In this document: piece after piece, positions 11,336 to 24,539 of the stretch
Numbering within the stretch: the first letter of the stretch is position 1
Layout: each line of letters opens with the position of its first letter
DNA from: Bisporella sp. PMI_857
Taxonomy: Eukaryota > Ascomycota > Leotiomycetes > Helotiales > Helotiaceae
Assembly: GCA_021307315.1 (NCBI GenBank)
Contig: JAJSPD010000095.1
Location: 62,001 to 126,000, forward strand
Reading direction: 5' to 3'
DNA length: 64,000 nt
Notes under the pieces: model-generated
What the model was told of the DNA's origin: nothing
Seen by the model: only the letters and a program-made list of their open reading frames with translations
The model's database searches: none
Translations under genes and position numbers: made by a program

Positions 11336-12063
11336 CTGTATACCACTTAGATCAGTGCTTAGTGAGCGGAAACGAGGTTGGCAAGGATGGCAGAAATGTG
11401 GAACGTACGGCTACATGTCACGTAAATCTGACTGTTTTCTCACGCACTTCACTGTTAGACTTTCTGTCGCGTGGCATTGCTGCATGGTATAGTCAGACAG
11501 AATGGTTGGGGGCGGTTGGTCAAGGGGAAGAGGTAGCACTATAAGGCTGAGGTGAGGAGGCTAAGACTTGATTACGGTAGCCGATCCACATTACATGCGC
11601 AGGCTTATTTTCCAACATGTAGTTGGTGTGTGGTTACATAGTTTCACCAATGATGGAAGAAAGACTCTGTTGGTAAAGAATGCTGTTGGAGATTCTTCTA
11701 TGCTATGTCAAACGCGCAGAAATGGTGGTATTCAGGTACGGTAGGGTATCGTGCTTTTTCTCCAATTCAGACGCCTGCTGCGAGTCCAAATATTCTTCAT
11801 CAAAATAAAAAAAGACTTGTCAAATCGCTGCCTCCATGCCCGCTTGCTTCTCTTTGTAGTTTTCAATATGTCCAACGCATGCTAGAGAGAAAAAAAAAGG
11901 TACTTATACATAAAGGCGTAGTCCATCATTCGTGTGCAATATGAAAGGAAAGTTTGGCAGACATGGCCGTATAGTCGTGGCTGGGATCGTCTCATCCATA
12001 TAGTTCTCGTCAAGAGAACAAAGCTCTGTGGAACCATTTTTTTTCTATATCATAACTGCATGG
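11336..12063. other. Intergenic region between DUF2011-like gene and NDT80-type gene
   Basis: The first part is the upstream region of the minus-strand gene ending at 11335; the rest is downstream of the NDT80-type gene. No convincing coding frame was seen. Confidence 0.5.
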
Positions 12064-14238
12064 TCACGATGGATTCCAATTGTAATTTTGCTGTTGCTGA
12101 TGCTGGTTGCTCTCGACTTTGCCATAAGGCTCGTTAGGAAATTGGTAGTGATGATTTGACTGGTTACTTGGGGCTTGTATGGTCGTGCCATAAACTCCAC
12201 TGGTGTCAGCATTTGATGTCCAAGGCTGCTGCTGCTGCTGCTGTTGGTGCAAAGGAAGAGGCGTAGGGAAATAGCCAGGATCTCTCGGGGGAAGCACATC
12301 GCCGGGGCCACTGTACGACGGAGCAAATCTTGTAGACCCGTAGTCAGGATAAGATGATTCATGGACACTGGTTTGTCGCTCTGGGGGCGCAGCGTGCCGT
12401 GGCGATTTCGATGGCCGAGGGTTGCTATCAACAAACTTAATTGGAGCAGCCAATTGTGCAGGAGAAGATGCTGGTGGAAGGTACGTATACTGCTGCTGCT
12501 GTTGAGGAGCTTGCGATCTCGATTGGTTATGCGCTTGAGAAGCGTCTGAGCCGGGGTGGGACGATTGGAGGTAACTGTCCAAAGCAACCGGAGCTTGGAA
12601 GCCAGGGGTGGTCGTCCCGGTACTTTGCGCATGTTCGTGCTGGTGAGAAGACATGTACGTGGGGTACGTTCTGAAAACTTGTTAGAAAATATATTCATAG
12701 TTTCGGTTGAGCTAATCCCGTGCATTGTAGATCGAATCTTGCTTTTTGTTGCTCAGCTTCACCTGAGACCTTTCCCAGCTGAAAATAGGGTATGCATGTA
12801 GATCATGAAAAGATAGAACTTACGAAGTCCGCATCAATGCGGGAGAGGGTGGAAGACCGCTTGCATCAAAGTTGAATGGCGATCTTGGAAGCTCCATAGT
12901 CTGTGGCTTTGGCATCGCCATATTTGGCTTTGGCCCAACTGGCGCTGATATTGGACCTTTTCCGGAACCAACACTGGTCGCAACGTGAAGCTCAGGCGGT
13001 CCACCCCTAGATGAAGAAGACCCTACAAGAGGAATCTCCTTTCGTGCTTGAAAATTCCTTGGACTCCTACCTCTCACCACAATTGGGGCCGTCTGAGTTT
13101 CACAGATGTTCACCTTTGCGCCATTCGCCAGAGTAGCTTGCACGTTCAAGTGTAGCGTAAAGTGTTGCTGCAGCTCTCGTCGTCGTCCATTGTTGGCGGT
13201 TGCGATTCGGAATTGAAGGCGGCGGTAAGCTATTGGGTAGACGGAGAAATCGCTATTGACATCTGGGCCAGACTCATCAAATGGTTGAAGGGGTATTGGT
13301 GTTGGCTCGTGCTCCTGTCCAGGTCCCACCTCTGGAGAGTTTGGTGGAGGGGTCTTCCAAGGTATCACAATTAATTTTACAGAATGGCCATCCACAGATT
13401 CTGATGCGGAAATAGTCACATCCATGGATATGATGGGTACTCGTTCTCCTCGCTCATTAATCACCGATAAGGATCCTCTAGGAGCGGTTACGGTTCCTGA
13501 GATCTGAAATAAATTGCGCCGATAACAGGTCAATTCAGGTTGAACAAGCATTCCCTCGGAGGAAGGAGTTGTCATTTCGGACAAGAAAAACATTCCATGG
13601 ATCTGCGCAGAGAGGTCCAGCTGCTGGACGCGTCCATGGTTGTCTACAATAGTCTGTTTGTCCTGAAGCTTGCTGAACGAAAGAAGTCTGTGATCTTGAT
13701 TGATTGATGGCTTGGGAATTTCCGGTATTTCCTCCCTATAATCCTGCACTACCTCCCCATACGGTGAATCTTCAGCGTAAGATCTTTTCAAGGATGGGAA
13801 ACTATGATGACTATTGAGACTTGGTGGCGAAGCTGTCAAGATTCCGGTTCCATCCCGCGGCGGTGGTCTAGTTTGCATCGAAGGTATATCTAGCGAGCGG
13901 TAGTTTCCCTTTTGCGGTTGTGGTCTCGCATGATACGGATGTTGTAACGGCCCAGGTGTATAATTTGGATCGAATGGCGGGAGCTGGTTAGATGTCGACG
14001 TTGGGGTATGGAGACTATAGCCTTGCCAAAGGGAACTCTCCGCGTCTTCTGGCTTTATGCTTGCCATGGTTACCGAATATGTTATGGACATTGACGCATT
14101 CCTTCTGGAGTCCGTTGTTGCTGACGCCTTTGGAAGGTCTTGCAACACAGCGCAAAGTCCGGCACGAGAACTTAAAAAGATCTGGATGCTGTCAGATGCG
14201 GCATGGCAGAGGTAGAAGAAGGCGGGAGGAGCCACCAA
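12064..14238 (-). CDS. vib-1: NDT80/PhoG-domain transcription factor, VIB-1/XprG type
   Basis: Two exons on the minus strand: 14238-12824 and 12670-12064, with a 153-bp intron (GTAAGT..TTTTCAG) that joins LMRTS to TYPTYMSSHQ. From the first ATG the product is 673 aa; internal Met at 14091 or 14067 (MASIKPED) may be the true start. Residues about 195-402 are an NDT80/PhoG DNA-binding domain: QTIVDNHGRVQQLDLSAQIH, ELTCYRRNLFQISGTV, ESVDGHSVKLIVIPWKTPPP, FRIATANNGRRRELQQHFTL and RGRSPRNFQARKEIPL. The C-terminal part is disordered, Pro/Gln/Ser-rich and has a run of seven glutamines. In Neurospora and Aspergillus such proteins control extracellular proteases, starvation responses, heterokaryon incompatibility and cell death; that role is inferred from family. 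The protein should act in the nucleus. The gene looks intact. Confidence 0.92.
12226..12246 (-). repeat. CAG/CAA polyglutamine tract
   Basis: Six CTG units plus one TTG on the plus strand encode seven consecutive Gln in the C-terminal region of the NDT80-type factor. Such tracts often vary in length between strains. Confidence 0.9.
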
Positions 14239-17200
14239 GGACTAAGATTGGAGCTAAGCTTTCATTCGTGTAGGATGACATGGTGGTTCAAGGGGCCAGT
14301 GAAAATAGTGAGGGGCCACAAGCCTCAGGGCTTTAACTTCCTTCCGCATTGCGTTGAATGAGGTTAGGTGGAGAATTACTGCCCCCATAAGATTTCGGTG
14401 CTCGAGGTTTTCCCCTCTCGAACGGCAGCCATTTTGCTGAATACAGCGACCTGGGCTGTTTGAACAGCTTAAAGCATGGGTTGCCGCGTGATCTGCATTT
14501 GGTATACCTAGTCCTACCCGTCATCGACGCGTGCCATTGGTGGATGAGATGCTCTCCCCTAGTGCCTAAATTCGTATCTAAAGAAGATGATCAAATGGGG
14601 ATATAAATCTGTTTGAGGTGCCGGGTACCAAAAAGTATAAACGATAAAATAGCATGGGAGGAGCCATGTGCCGCCGCGGACGGTGTCCGAACTAGGCACC
14701 CACCCGTTACAAGGAGCCTTTTAATGGCATAGCGCAGATCACGCTCAAGCTGCTGACCAACAGTTCCCCTTGAAGTGTCAATAAAACGGATACCAGACGC
14801 TGAGCATCTACCCACTAACGACCGAGCGCCCCCAAGCCCCTAAAGACTTTTTTACCAGAGAAGACAATTGTGTCAGGGCTTAATCAGCAAAGAAGATTGG
14901 GAAAGCCACTTGATCATAGACACAATCACCCAATCACAGCTAAGAATCGCCGCCAATATTGAAGAATGGCTGTAACGGGAAGAATCCAACGGTTACAGTT
15001 TCCTGTTCGCTTCAGCGATGAAATGGCTCGAGGCTTGGTTTCCTGCCTCCTTAGCTTACCGGCTACTGCGGATGAATCTATCCAGGGTGTTAACGAGTAC
15101 CTACCAGTCGGACACAGCGATGGGAATCTTGATACGGTACAGTACTGTACCGACGGATGCTTCAAGGCGTGAGTTGTCCCTGTTATGGCGATGGTCTATT
15201 GTAACTTGTTAACTAGACCTGAAATCGTGCCATGCTCTCGCAAAACATGTCAACTGTAAGCCCTTCTCTTCTGATGGAAATGCCTTTTGCCTGATCAAGT
15301 ACGCTTAGTGCACAAGGACTACTATTCTAAATATTCTACGTCCGGCTCATTACATTCGAAGCATCCAATTACGTGCCTTTCCGCAGATTGACGACATCCT
15401 TTATGGGGCATCATGTCCTATAGAGGATCCTGCATTCGATCAGTAAACCGTTCGTAGCCTTGCGTATAGCCTCCTGGCGCAATGCTACTCCGACATATTT
15501 TAGGTTTTCTTACGGTACTGTACCGCCCTCCCGCTCTCACATCGATTTCAACTGACGACATGGAAGGATTCTGGAATTTGAACATTAACCCTTCACAGTA
15601 TATGATTGGATTACTCGGCACATAGTTCGCAGGCTTATCCCTACATAACTTTAGCCCCTGGCAAATACTTGCTGCATAACTTGGCATTATTGGCGTCGGG
15701 AAGCCCGTCCGCGCAGTTCCCCAGACTCCCTGATCACCCTGCCACCAGTGCAATTCGATAAGGAGTAACGTTGCGACCCCAAAACCTGTGGAGACTCATG
15801 TTTACTTAGGAAGGTCAGGACGACCTCAAAAAGCTTCATCCAGATGTCGACTTGGATAAAAGGACCGATTCAAGATCGATATTTGTTGCCACGAATCAGG
15901 ATTGCGACCGATGCCCAGAGACTGTAAAACGTGGGGAAGATAAATTACACAGAGCAGGCCCTGGAGTAAGCAATCAATACTGTACTTATGAACGCCTCAC
16001 CCCTGCGCGGAAGCGACACAAAGCAAGCAATCTTGAGTTCGATCTGTAGATCCGGCTGCCCATTCGGGTTCTCCAACAACAGTAAGAAATACTACAGTTA
16101 CACTGAAGTCGTACAGACGCCAAACTCAAAGCGCTTCCTCTAACTAGCACCCAGCTGTAGATCAATTCTTCCCGCATCTTGAGCCAAAAGATTCTTGCAG
16201 AAGTGAAATTTCTCGCGCATGTCGCGGCTGCATAGACGAATTTTCCAATTTCATATCCCGGACAGCTTTAACGAGATGGGGCCTAATATTTACAATCAGT
16301 AACACTATTTTTAGCTTGCAGACGGGCACTATTGATATTACCTATTACCTAGCACATACAGTAAACACAACCTTAAATTTAACGTCAGCCTTGCATATGA
16401 TAGCGTTTCTGGCAAAAACACGAGACGCACGAATCAGCTTGATAGGCTATATCGTAATCAAGCAATCGAAGCTTGCCGTGCTCCATATAGCCAGCCTGTT
16501 TGCACAACTCGTGGATAGTGCATCGTCTGGGGAGCTCACTGCATTACAACCTGGAACCACGTTGTAGCTTACCATGAATTTCAAGCTTCATCCTAGCCTT
16601 ATGCCAGCTCATTTCGATTATATGCACTACACACAAGACTTGGAAATCATTTCTCAGGATCAGCCCACGTGACAATAAGCCCACAGATGAAAGCCACAAT
16701 GCTTGAGCTAGAATGCATAGTCTGACCAGCTAACCACATTCAAGCCGGATCCTAAGACGGCATCGCCGTGTCGGTAGTTGGAGATCTAATCTCCTTGAGC
16801 TCCTTATCGCAAAGCAGCTCTGCGGCGTGGGAGGCGAGTTCCTGCATCCGAGTTTCTCCATGCTCGTCTAATCCCGAACGAGTCATTCTTGCACCAGCGA
16901 ACATGAAGACTGTGCCCGCCAGGTGCATGGGGAGAGACATTAATAATTGCCCTCATTACCGCTGCCCACCAGGGTCAGATCTGGCTCCCGAAGCACTAGG
17001 TTCTATATCGAGTCTAACCATTTGACGCACACTTGGCAACGTTCTTGAGCGGACTCGGGGTGTTTTCAAAGAGTCTGAGCGATGGCATGACTTTGAGACA
17101 CCCTCGGCTCACGGTTGACCAGTTCGGGAAATATCCAGCATTCGGAAATGGGTGTCATGATGTGACATCGAGCGCGGCCCGAGCAAGCGGTCAGAGGCGG

Positions 17201-20200
17201 GAACGGAATACGACCTTAGGCACAAAGCGCTACGTCCGTTCGCTGCAGAAACCAGCGCGAAGAACCGCTTTCCCAATTTTATTTTGATTTAAGTAAGAGT
17301 ATCTCGCTGTTCTCTGATTTCCTAGGCGGCGTGGGGGCGGGGCGGACTTTTCGACGCTTCGTAAAGGGAGCCCTCGGTGATGTGAGGTCGCGGGGTCCCG
17401 GTGGAGATGGATGCAAGTGCATCCATCAGACGCTTCCTAGTGGCTGAAACGAGAATAGTGGCGAGGTGCAGAGTTCGCCTTGGGAGATCTTCAATCTTCG
17501 ATCAGTGCCTCAAGGAAGCATATCTTGCTTGAGGTGGTGTTGGCTTAAGTGGGTCTTCTATGCTGAATGCATCTCGGTGCATAATGTTCGGGTAGAAGAC
17601 TCCAATGAGTCCATACTTGTATTAGAAATGCGAAATAAAAAAATGTGGAGTTTCCTAAAAACTCCTTGGTGGAAACCATTTCCCTTAGAGTTTCGTATAT
17701 TCTGAATATTCCGAATCTGTTCAGGTTGAGCAGAATATCTCTTCGGACATTAGCACCTACAATGTAACATCAATCATTCAACTGAATCCCTTTTCGCTTA
17801 AGTCGTTTGTTGCTAATAGTCTGGAGACAGGACATGCTTGGGACACGTGGCGCAGGGACTTTAGAATCCAGCACACAAGAGACGTGCGCATCTGAGGGAC
17901 GGTACGGATTCTCAGCCGATTACTTCCTCAGGCTTGTGCTGCAGTATGGACTTTTATTACAAGAATGCTATGGATTGCAGTTACTCTCCTTACTTGAACA
18001 CCACATGCTCCCACAATAATCTCTCAAGCATTCTCCAAGTGTATCTTGATTCTTTGACAGTGGCACTCAGAACCCGTTTTTGTCATGACACCTTCCAAGT
18101 TATGCGGTTTGCTATCCAATGAATTTGTTTTGCCATGGTTAGCACTTTGTAGTTGCTTTATAGGCCTTCCAGATTTCTCTTTCAATTCTAAGCTGTCCCT
18201 GAATAGCTCTCCAGTTCAAGAAAAGAAAGTACAAATCTCCATTTGTATACGTCGCACTGGGCGAAACTCTAGATTGTGTCCCAGCTCTAGACAGCAGATA
18301 CAAAACTATGCGCTTTATTATCTTTCCCAAAGCTTTTGCAAGCAAGAACGTAAAAGACTAGCTCGTCTACACGACATACTGAACAACCTAAAAGCTTTCG
18401 AGAGTCTTCCCCACAATACATGCTACTGGACTTGTCGCTTGTGCATGTATATGTTCCATGGCCAAGAAAGGAATGGGTAATGTTTCAATTCACATTTCCC
18501 GAGTTAGCTCCAGAAAACCGATCTAGGCACAACAGCTGAGCATATTTAACCACTCATTCAACATTATATGCTCAATTGGTAAGCAGAATAAACTCTTTCT
18601 ATCTAGATCAAGGTCTGCCTAAGTAGTGCTGCTCAGTTACCTCCCGGAGATTCATCACGTGACTAGTACGTGCTTGCAAAATTATTCAAGCCTATACCTA
18701 CCATAAACTAGTTCTTTATAGCTTTTGAGAGTTGAAAATGGAATTACCCTAATTGAGAACTGCCGTAACTTAAGGTATTAGATATTACACGAGGAACTTA
18801 GCTATTATAATTCATAGCTAAGCATAATATTTGCAGGAAAAAACAACGTGATACAAAACCTTCCGCTTTATCTTTAATAACTGGGTTTTTTGTACCCCAA
18901 GTGTAATAATTTCATCTTTCGCAAGTACAGTGGTCATTCACCTCGGGTCTGGAACTCGATAATGTGCAAATCACTGATTAATGTACGGAGATTTCTCGCA
19001 GCCATCAAACAGGTTACTATCGCCTCACCTGCTTTCCTTTTTTTTCATATAGTTTCGAAATAATGTTACTAAGTCTTTGAGGTTAGAATACACTTTAGCA
19101 GCGTGTCTCGCATTATAAGCGCCATGGGACGGTTGGAATTCCTGTTAAGTGTGCGTCTCAACTATTATAAAATGGAAATATTAGGTACACTCTTCATTCA
19201 AGAGGCGGGAAAGAGAGTTTCCAGTCTGAAGTATGCTCTAAACATATACCTTGATGCACTCTATCAAGGTAAAGTGCCCAGCAACCAAGCAGATGAGGAC
19301 AGTCAACACGTATGTTGCAACAGCTCTCCATCATGACTGTCTGATATTTTGGAAGCTGCTCCCCTTAATACTACATACAGCGCTCTCTGGGCTACGTATC
19401 TTCGATTCCAGCAACCAGGAATGTATGCGGACGCATTATGAGTAACCACCACAAGCATGCTTCGGCGTTTCATTATCACTACTGTTTTCATTGCTTTGTC
19501 CCTTCCCGCGAGCAGAAATAAAAGCACACTTATCTACCGCAGCACAGGCGAGAACAATTTAAGCATATTTTCTTAAAAACCTGTGTAGCTGTCGCTTGCC
19601 AAAGGCTGATCATGCATTCTTGGATTCGGGCTAATACTTCACTCTTTCATAGTTCTCGATTTAATAGATTAACAATTAACTGTGTTGAGATTCGATTAGA
19701 GGCATATATTTTCTTAAAATTTTGACAACGGTCTTTCTAAACTTTATTTAATGCTCTCCAAAATCTGGAAAAGGGTTGTTTTAGATTTTTAATCCAACGC
19801 AGAGATGGTCTAAGTGAATAAGATAGCTATGACAGAGGCTTTGAAATACAAAGCCTTCTACAGAGCAGGTTTCTTTGAACATTAATTATTCAACAAAGAC
19901 CTATAAATGATTATCAGCTTTTCTGGGTCTGTTAATCTAAATGCTTGGCATTTTTACCTGTGATTTTGGCAGGCTACAAACTACCGATTAAACTAATTAT
20001 GAGTTTTGTAATCAAGCTTATAGTTTGGGCTTCCATATTCTATTATCGCTGTTAAGTATTTACATGCTACAGGTTGATATACGTGATTTGGAAAGAATAG
20101 AGTGTGGCGTATGAGGACGGCACATAGTCATCTACTCTCATCTTTAGGTCAGAGACAGAAATGATATAAGGCTAAGGACATATTTTTTCCGCAGAAATAT

Positions 20201-21141
20201 AGGACAAAGCAATTGTTGATACGAGGGGCGGAGATTCTTCAAGCACTAATTAGATCATTATCATAGTGCTGCCATTCTCGACCAAGCTCACTATGAGCTT
20301 GAACTTGCGATTGCCTCTCAATCAAAAGCGTAAATGGTCAAATGAGTCTAAACATAAGGATGAATCCGTCAATCCTGATCTTGGAATCCTGCTCCTCTAT
20401 TCCTCTCCTTGACATCCTGTATAAAGATCATGTTGGAAACTTCCATGCCCTGGGCTCGCAAATTGCACAAATCATTAACGATAAAATCGACTTCGCGCCA
20501 TCTCAAGCCAACACCTCACCAAGTTTCAATCACGGTCAAAATGGCAAGCTCTTGCCTTAGGAATTCCGGATTCGGTATGCCAGTCTTAGAGAGGGATCAT
20601 ATGAGTTCGCGGCATCCTGAAAACTTTCGAGCTCATCCAATGAAAGCCTCGATGGAGTTCATCTTTTGATCACTTTCAATTGTGTTCCCCTTCTCCATGC
20701 AGCCATCATGAATCGTAAAAGCAGAAGTAGAGGAGGGTTATTCCTGCGCCACAGTTGCGGGTGGCTGCATGCACCGCCACAGATGATGCAAATTGGGTAA
20801 AAGTTGGAATGTCATGACGTCAAATTCTTGATCATCGTTTCCGTCGTCAAAACTCAAATTTTCACAGATTAACTTTGTCGCTCGCATACTTTTCAACCAA
20901 TCATCATGCTCTCGCCCATCCACTAAACAACTAAGCCCCTTATGATACGCAAACGGTACTTGTGAGCGCGAGGTTGTACGATTAGAAGGTATCAGCGCAG
21001 CCCGCGAAGATCAAAGACGCACAATACTGATCACTGCAGCCGCAGCCATTCCCTGCCCAATGCATGCGGGTAGACAGGCGGCCACTGTGGGAAGCATGTG
21101 CCAATAGCAAAAAGGATGGGTAACCGGTAATGGGCGGCCAC
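14239..21141. other. Seven-kilobase gene-poor region
   Basis: No intact gene could be supported. Frames such as 14966-15172 plus (with a possible donor directly after it), 15418-15753 minus, 16316-16567 plus and 18085-18480 plus have no motifs and coding-unlike composition. The DNA after 17.4 kb is AT-rich. One fragment that looks protein-derived is listed separately at 16752-16940. The final 200 bases are the promoter of the MARVEL-type gene. Confidence 0.5.
16752..16949 (-). pseudogene. C-terminal fragment of an unidentified fungal protein
   Basis: The minus-strand text MSLPMHLAGTVFMFAGARMT followed by RMQELASHAAELLCDKELKE has the amphipathic, Ala/Leu-rich look of the C-terminus of fungal-specific regulatory domains. 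It is preceded by a stop in frame and has no start context of its own, so it is probably a relic. Family unproven. Confidence 0.25.
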
Positions 21142-21148
21142 TATATAA
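21142..21148 (+). promoter_or_regulatory. TATA box of the MARVEL-type gene
   Basis: TATATAA lies about 190 bp before the start codon at 21339. It is followed by a CT-rich tract (about 21238-21270) and a CAA-rich leader, the usual layout for well-expressed fungal promoters. Confidence 0.5.
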
Positions 21149-21338
21149 CCTTGCTTTGAGACATGGCGATGATGTATAGGATCGCCCTGCCATCTTGGCT
21201 CCAAATCCGTGGAACCGTTCCCATCCCTCATATATTCCACAGCCCCCTCCTTTCCCCCTCCTCATTCCATTCTGTATCAACAACAAACAAACACATCACT
21301 TAGAACAAAACATCAATACCTTCATCTCTCGAACAGAC

Positions 21339-22229
21339 ATGGCTTTCGGCGGTGTCGCTCTCAAGGGCTTGTCTCTTTTCCTGCGCTTCATCCAGTTCTG
21401 CTGCGCGGCCATCGTTCTTGGCATCTCGTGCTACTACCTCGCTGTCCTGCACAACCATGGCCTTTACATTGCGACATACATCCGCACCGTGACCGGTGTT
21501 TCTGGTGCAGCTGTGATATACACAATCTTGGCCCTCCTCCTGGTCTGCTGCCTCGGTGGTATTGCCGTCTTCTCACTCCTGGGCATTCTTTTCGACCTCG
21601 CCTTCACCGGCGCATTCATTTACGTTGCCTGGGCATACCGTGGAGGGACCGATAGTTGTAGTGGAACCGTGAACACTCCTCTCGGATCAGGAAACAGAGA
21701 CAACCGAGTTTCCAGCGGAGATGGTGGATTCGTGTATCTGCCATCGCTCTACACAGCCTGTAAGCTCGAGACTGCTGCATTTGCTGTTGCTATCGTCGGA
21801 ATGTAAGCCCTACCTTCCGCCTGCCACCTTGATAATCGCATAAGACACTAACGTATGAATAGTATCTTTTTCTTCCTCTCCATTTTCGTCGAGCTTGGCC
21901 TCATGAAACACCACAAGAAGGAGAAAGCCTTTGGCCCTTCCCCCAGCAACGGCTACACCGCCGGTCGCCCCAAGCGCAAGTTCTGGCAGCGTAAGCCACG
22001 CACTACTCGCGACCCTGAGTTCGCCACCAAGGCACACCCTGATGCACTCCCTCCCCACGCCGTACCTGCGGACATGAGAACATCCTACGCCACCGATACT
22101 ACAGCGGTCGGAGAGTATCCTGTTGGCCATGCGAAGTATGGTGAGCATACTGGGGTTCCTCACGGGGACGGCTACCAGCGAAGCCATGTGCCTTACAATC
22201 AGAATCCCACTGCCGGTACCAACTACTAA
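21339..22229 (+). CDS. MARVEL-domain-like four-helix membrane protein
   Basis: Two exons, 21339-21802 and 21863-22229, with a 60-bp intron (GTAAGC..GAATAG, branch ACTAAC). The product is 276 aa. Four hydrophobic helices are visible: about residues 8-30 (LFLRFIQFCCAAIVLGISCY), 48-70, 75-97 and 145-162 (the last is built across the splice junction as VAIVGIIFFFLSIFVELG). The region between helices 3 and 4 is a loop with Cys and Gly residues. The soluble tail is basic and rich in His, Pro and Tyr, ending NPTAGTNY. This arrangement is that of fungal MARVEL-domain (non-classical export/Nce102-like) proteins, which sit at the plasma membrane. The exact function is unknown. Confidence 0.85.
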
Positions 22230-23447
22230 GTATAACGTAGCTCCGGATTAGATTGGATCTTTTGGCGATGGGAGGCCGGAAAAGGAAATATCGGAGTTGA
22301 GGCCTTGTATAATAACGATTCAATGACTGGATCATCGATAATAATACCTAATATCAAACTGGATATTGTAAACCAGAGCATTACCCTGCGCCATTTTTTT
22401 GGTATCACCGTGTAAGTGCAGATTGCTCCATCGGATGTCAAAAACTAAGTTTTCCCTTTCTTGTACAAGTTTCGACATTACCATGTTCCAAAGGACATCA
22501 GCATACCCCGATCAAGCTCTTTAATTTTCTATCACTAAGAATACAAGTTTGTACCTACCAAATCAAATACCGTAATCTTGCCTATCGACAGTTTTTCAGC
22601 ACCTGATCCATTGCCGGCTCAACTGAAAAGCAGAGAGAAGTCAACTTTGTGCATAAAAAATTTGATCTAAACTTGCCAATCTGCTCTCTCCCCCAATTCC
22701 CTTTCTTGTATAACTCTTCTCTATCCAACTACACGCAATTAAATTCAACGGCTACTTACCCAATGTGCAAAACGTCCGCCTAAACAGGAATTTCGCAATC
22801 ACCGTAGGCAGAGTAGCCATCCATTGAAAAAGTGGAGCTAATAAGTGCTACTCTACATTGCAACAGTATGAGCGGACCCTGCATTTAGATCCGCTTCTGT
22901 GCATGAGTTTAACCATGTGGGCTTCAAGTGAAGAGATTGAGATTTGGAATGAGCTGTTGTTGCTTGCGTTCATATTATAGATTTGTGTATATGTTGCTGC
23001 TCTTATTTTACATTTAACTTGACAAATATATGATCCTCACTTTGGTACTATTCTTAAAATTTGGTACGTGTACGCAGTGAATCAGCTTCAAGATAATAAC
23101 GAAGGGAGTAAGTCAAACTTCGGAGGCGTTCTAATGCCGTAACTATGGGCCCGGAGAAGCGGCATCGATTTTCCTCAGGAAGACTAGAGAGATACCTCAC
23201 ATCGGACCAATTAGCGTTTCTGGAGATAAATTGATATACCAGTTCTATTCCCAAAATACAGTCTAGAAGGGTGAAATCGAACCTAGAAATGCTAATACGC
23301 TGTCTATAAAAGGCAAAAAGTGTTTCAAACTCCAACCACGCTTCTTCAGGTCAAAATAATACAATTCCAGAAACAAATTCCTCCCAGTCAGATACAACAA
23401 AGCTTGAAGGCTAAATACCCCACCACACATCCTCAAGCAATAACAGC
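22230..23447. other. Intergenic between two convergent genes
   Basis: Downstream regions of the MARVEL-type gene and of the minus-strand gene ending at 23448. AT-rich; no coding frame supported. Confidence 0.5.
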
Positions 23448-24539
23448 CTATTCCCAAGCCTCCAACTTCTCGCTAACATATCCATCATAGTGGTAGAATG
23501 AACCGTTAGCGTAGTACGCAATCTTCTGCTCATGCCTTCGCTTCCAGGCGAGCCCATCAAAGAACGCCCGCTCACTCGCATACTCCTGTTCCTGATCCGA
23601 CATCAGCCGCTCGAACACGGGGTTAATCGGCCTCGCAAGCTTGATCGGATCAGAAGCTTCTTGCTGCGCTGGGGTAAGGCGGCTGAAGTTGATCACGTAG
23701 ACCCGATGCCGTATCTCGCGCTCTTCCGCGGCCCTCGCCTCGCTTTCTTCCTCCTTCCTCAGTCGTTCGATCATGCGATCATACGCGGCTTCCCTTTCTT
23801 CCTCGACTTCTTTGCGCTGCAGCCGAACGAACTTCTTTTTCTTGATGATATCCTGGATCGCTCTGGCGGTTGCTGTTACGGCTGCTTCCCCATGTCGCTC
23901 CCGCTCTCTTTCCTCCCTCTTCGAGGCAGAGCCGTCAGCCCAGCTTTCGACGGGCTGGGCGAAGGTAGTAGATTTAGGAGGTCTAGCGCGCCGCTCCTGA
24001 GTGACCTGATCACCCCACTGCTGAAGTTTCTCCTTCTGTTGGAGGTCTTTAGGTGAGTAATGGGCCGAGATGCGATTCTCTGAATCGGAACGCAGATTGC
24101 AACCAAGCATTGTGTTAAAAGGGCTCATAATGTTCGTCCCACTAGATGAGCGACTAAAGCTAGCGTCGGATTGATGTTCAGAGCCTTGTTCTTGAATTGG
24201 CATTTGCCCAGTGCCGATTTCTATCAAACGGGACGCTTCGGACGGCTGGGGATGAGAAAAAACCGGAATAATTCCCAATTCATCTGCAAGTTGTAAACGA
24301 CTCTCCCGGTCAAATAATATCTCACCAAACATATTGCGGCTCCATCCTTCGTCCCGGACCTGCGGTTTAGGCCTTTTGATACACAGGTCCTGTTCTCGCT
24401 CAGAGGAGGTTTGCTCTCTGTAGACCGTTGGAGCGACCTCACATGGCACCGACTGTGATGGCGCGGACATTTCGTTGGTAGTGCTTTTTATTGGATTGAG
24501 AAGTTCAGTGATTAACTGGAGGTTCAGGTAAGAATTCAA
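23448..24539 (-). CDS. Hypothetical charged coiled-coil protein
   Basis: A single open frame of 363 aa; the Met at 24470 (MSAPSQSVPCEV) is an alternative start. The first 180 residues are polar and probably disordered. The centre (about residues 200-285) is a long Glu/Arg/Lys-rich helix (ERERERHGEAAVTATARAIQ, RLQRKEVEEEREAAYDRMIE, RLRKEEESEARAAEERE), which predicts a coiled coil. The C-terminal 75 residues end in aromatic-rich text (YYANGSFYHYDGYVSEKLE). No domain was recognised. The frame is long and free of stops, and its codon use looks coding, so it is probably real. The protein is likely intracellular because no signal or membrane segment is seen. Confidence 0.65.
   Translation of the reverse strand: MNSYLNLQLITELLNPIKSTTNEMSAPSQSVPCEVAPTVYREQTSSEREQDLCIKRPKPQVRDEGWSRNMFGEILFDRESRLQLADELGIIPVFSHPQPSEASRLIEIGTGQMPIQEQGSEHQSDASFSRSSSGTNIMSPFNTMLGCNLRSDSENRISAHYSPKDLQQKEKLQQWGDQVTQERRARPPKSTTFAQPVESWADGSASKREERERERHGEAAVTATARAIQDIIKKKKFVRLQRKEVEEEREAAYDRMIERLRKEEESEARAAEEREIRHRVYVINFSRLTPAQQEASDPIKLARPINPVFERLMSDQEQEYASERAFFDGLAWKRRHEQKIAYYANGSFYHYDGYVSEKLEAWE

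Noticed and set aside
14966..15172. Short plus-strand frame with a GTGAGT right after it
   Set aside because: It has a possible splice donor, but no second exon was convincing and the text has no recognisable motif.
15418..15753. 111-codon minus-strand frame
   Set aside because: No domain, no signal or membrane segment, and unlike coding composition; chance frame is likely.
18085..18480. 131-codon plus-strand frame
   Set aside because: Cys- and Ser-rich random-looking text, with no motif and AT-rich surroundings.
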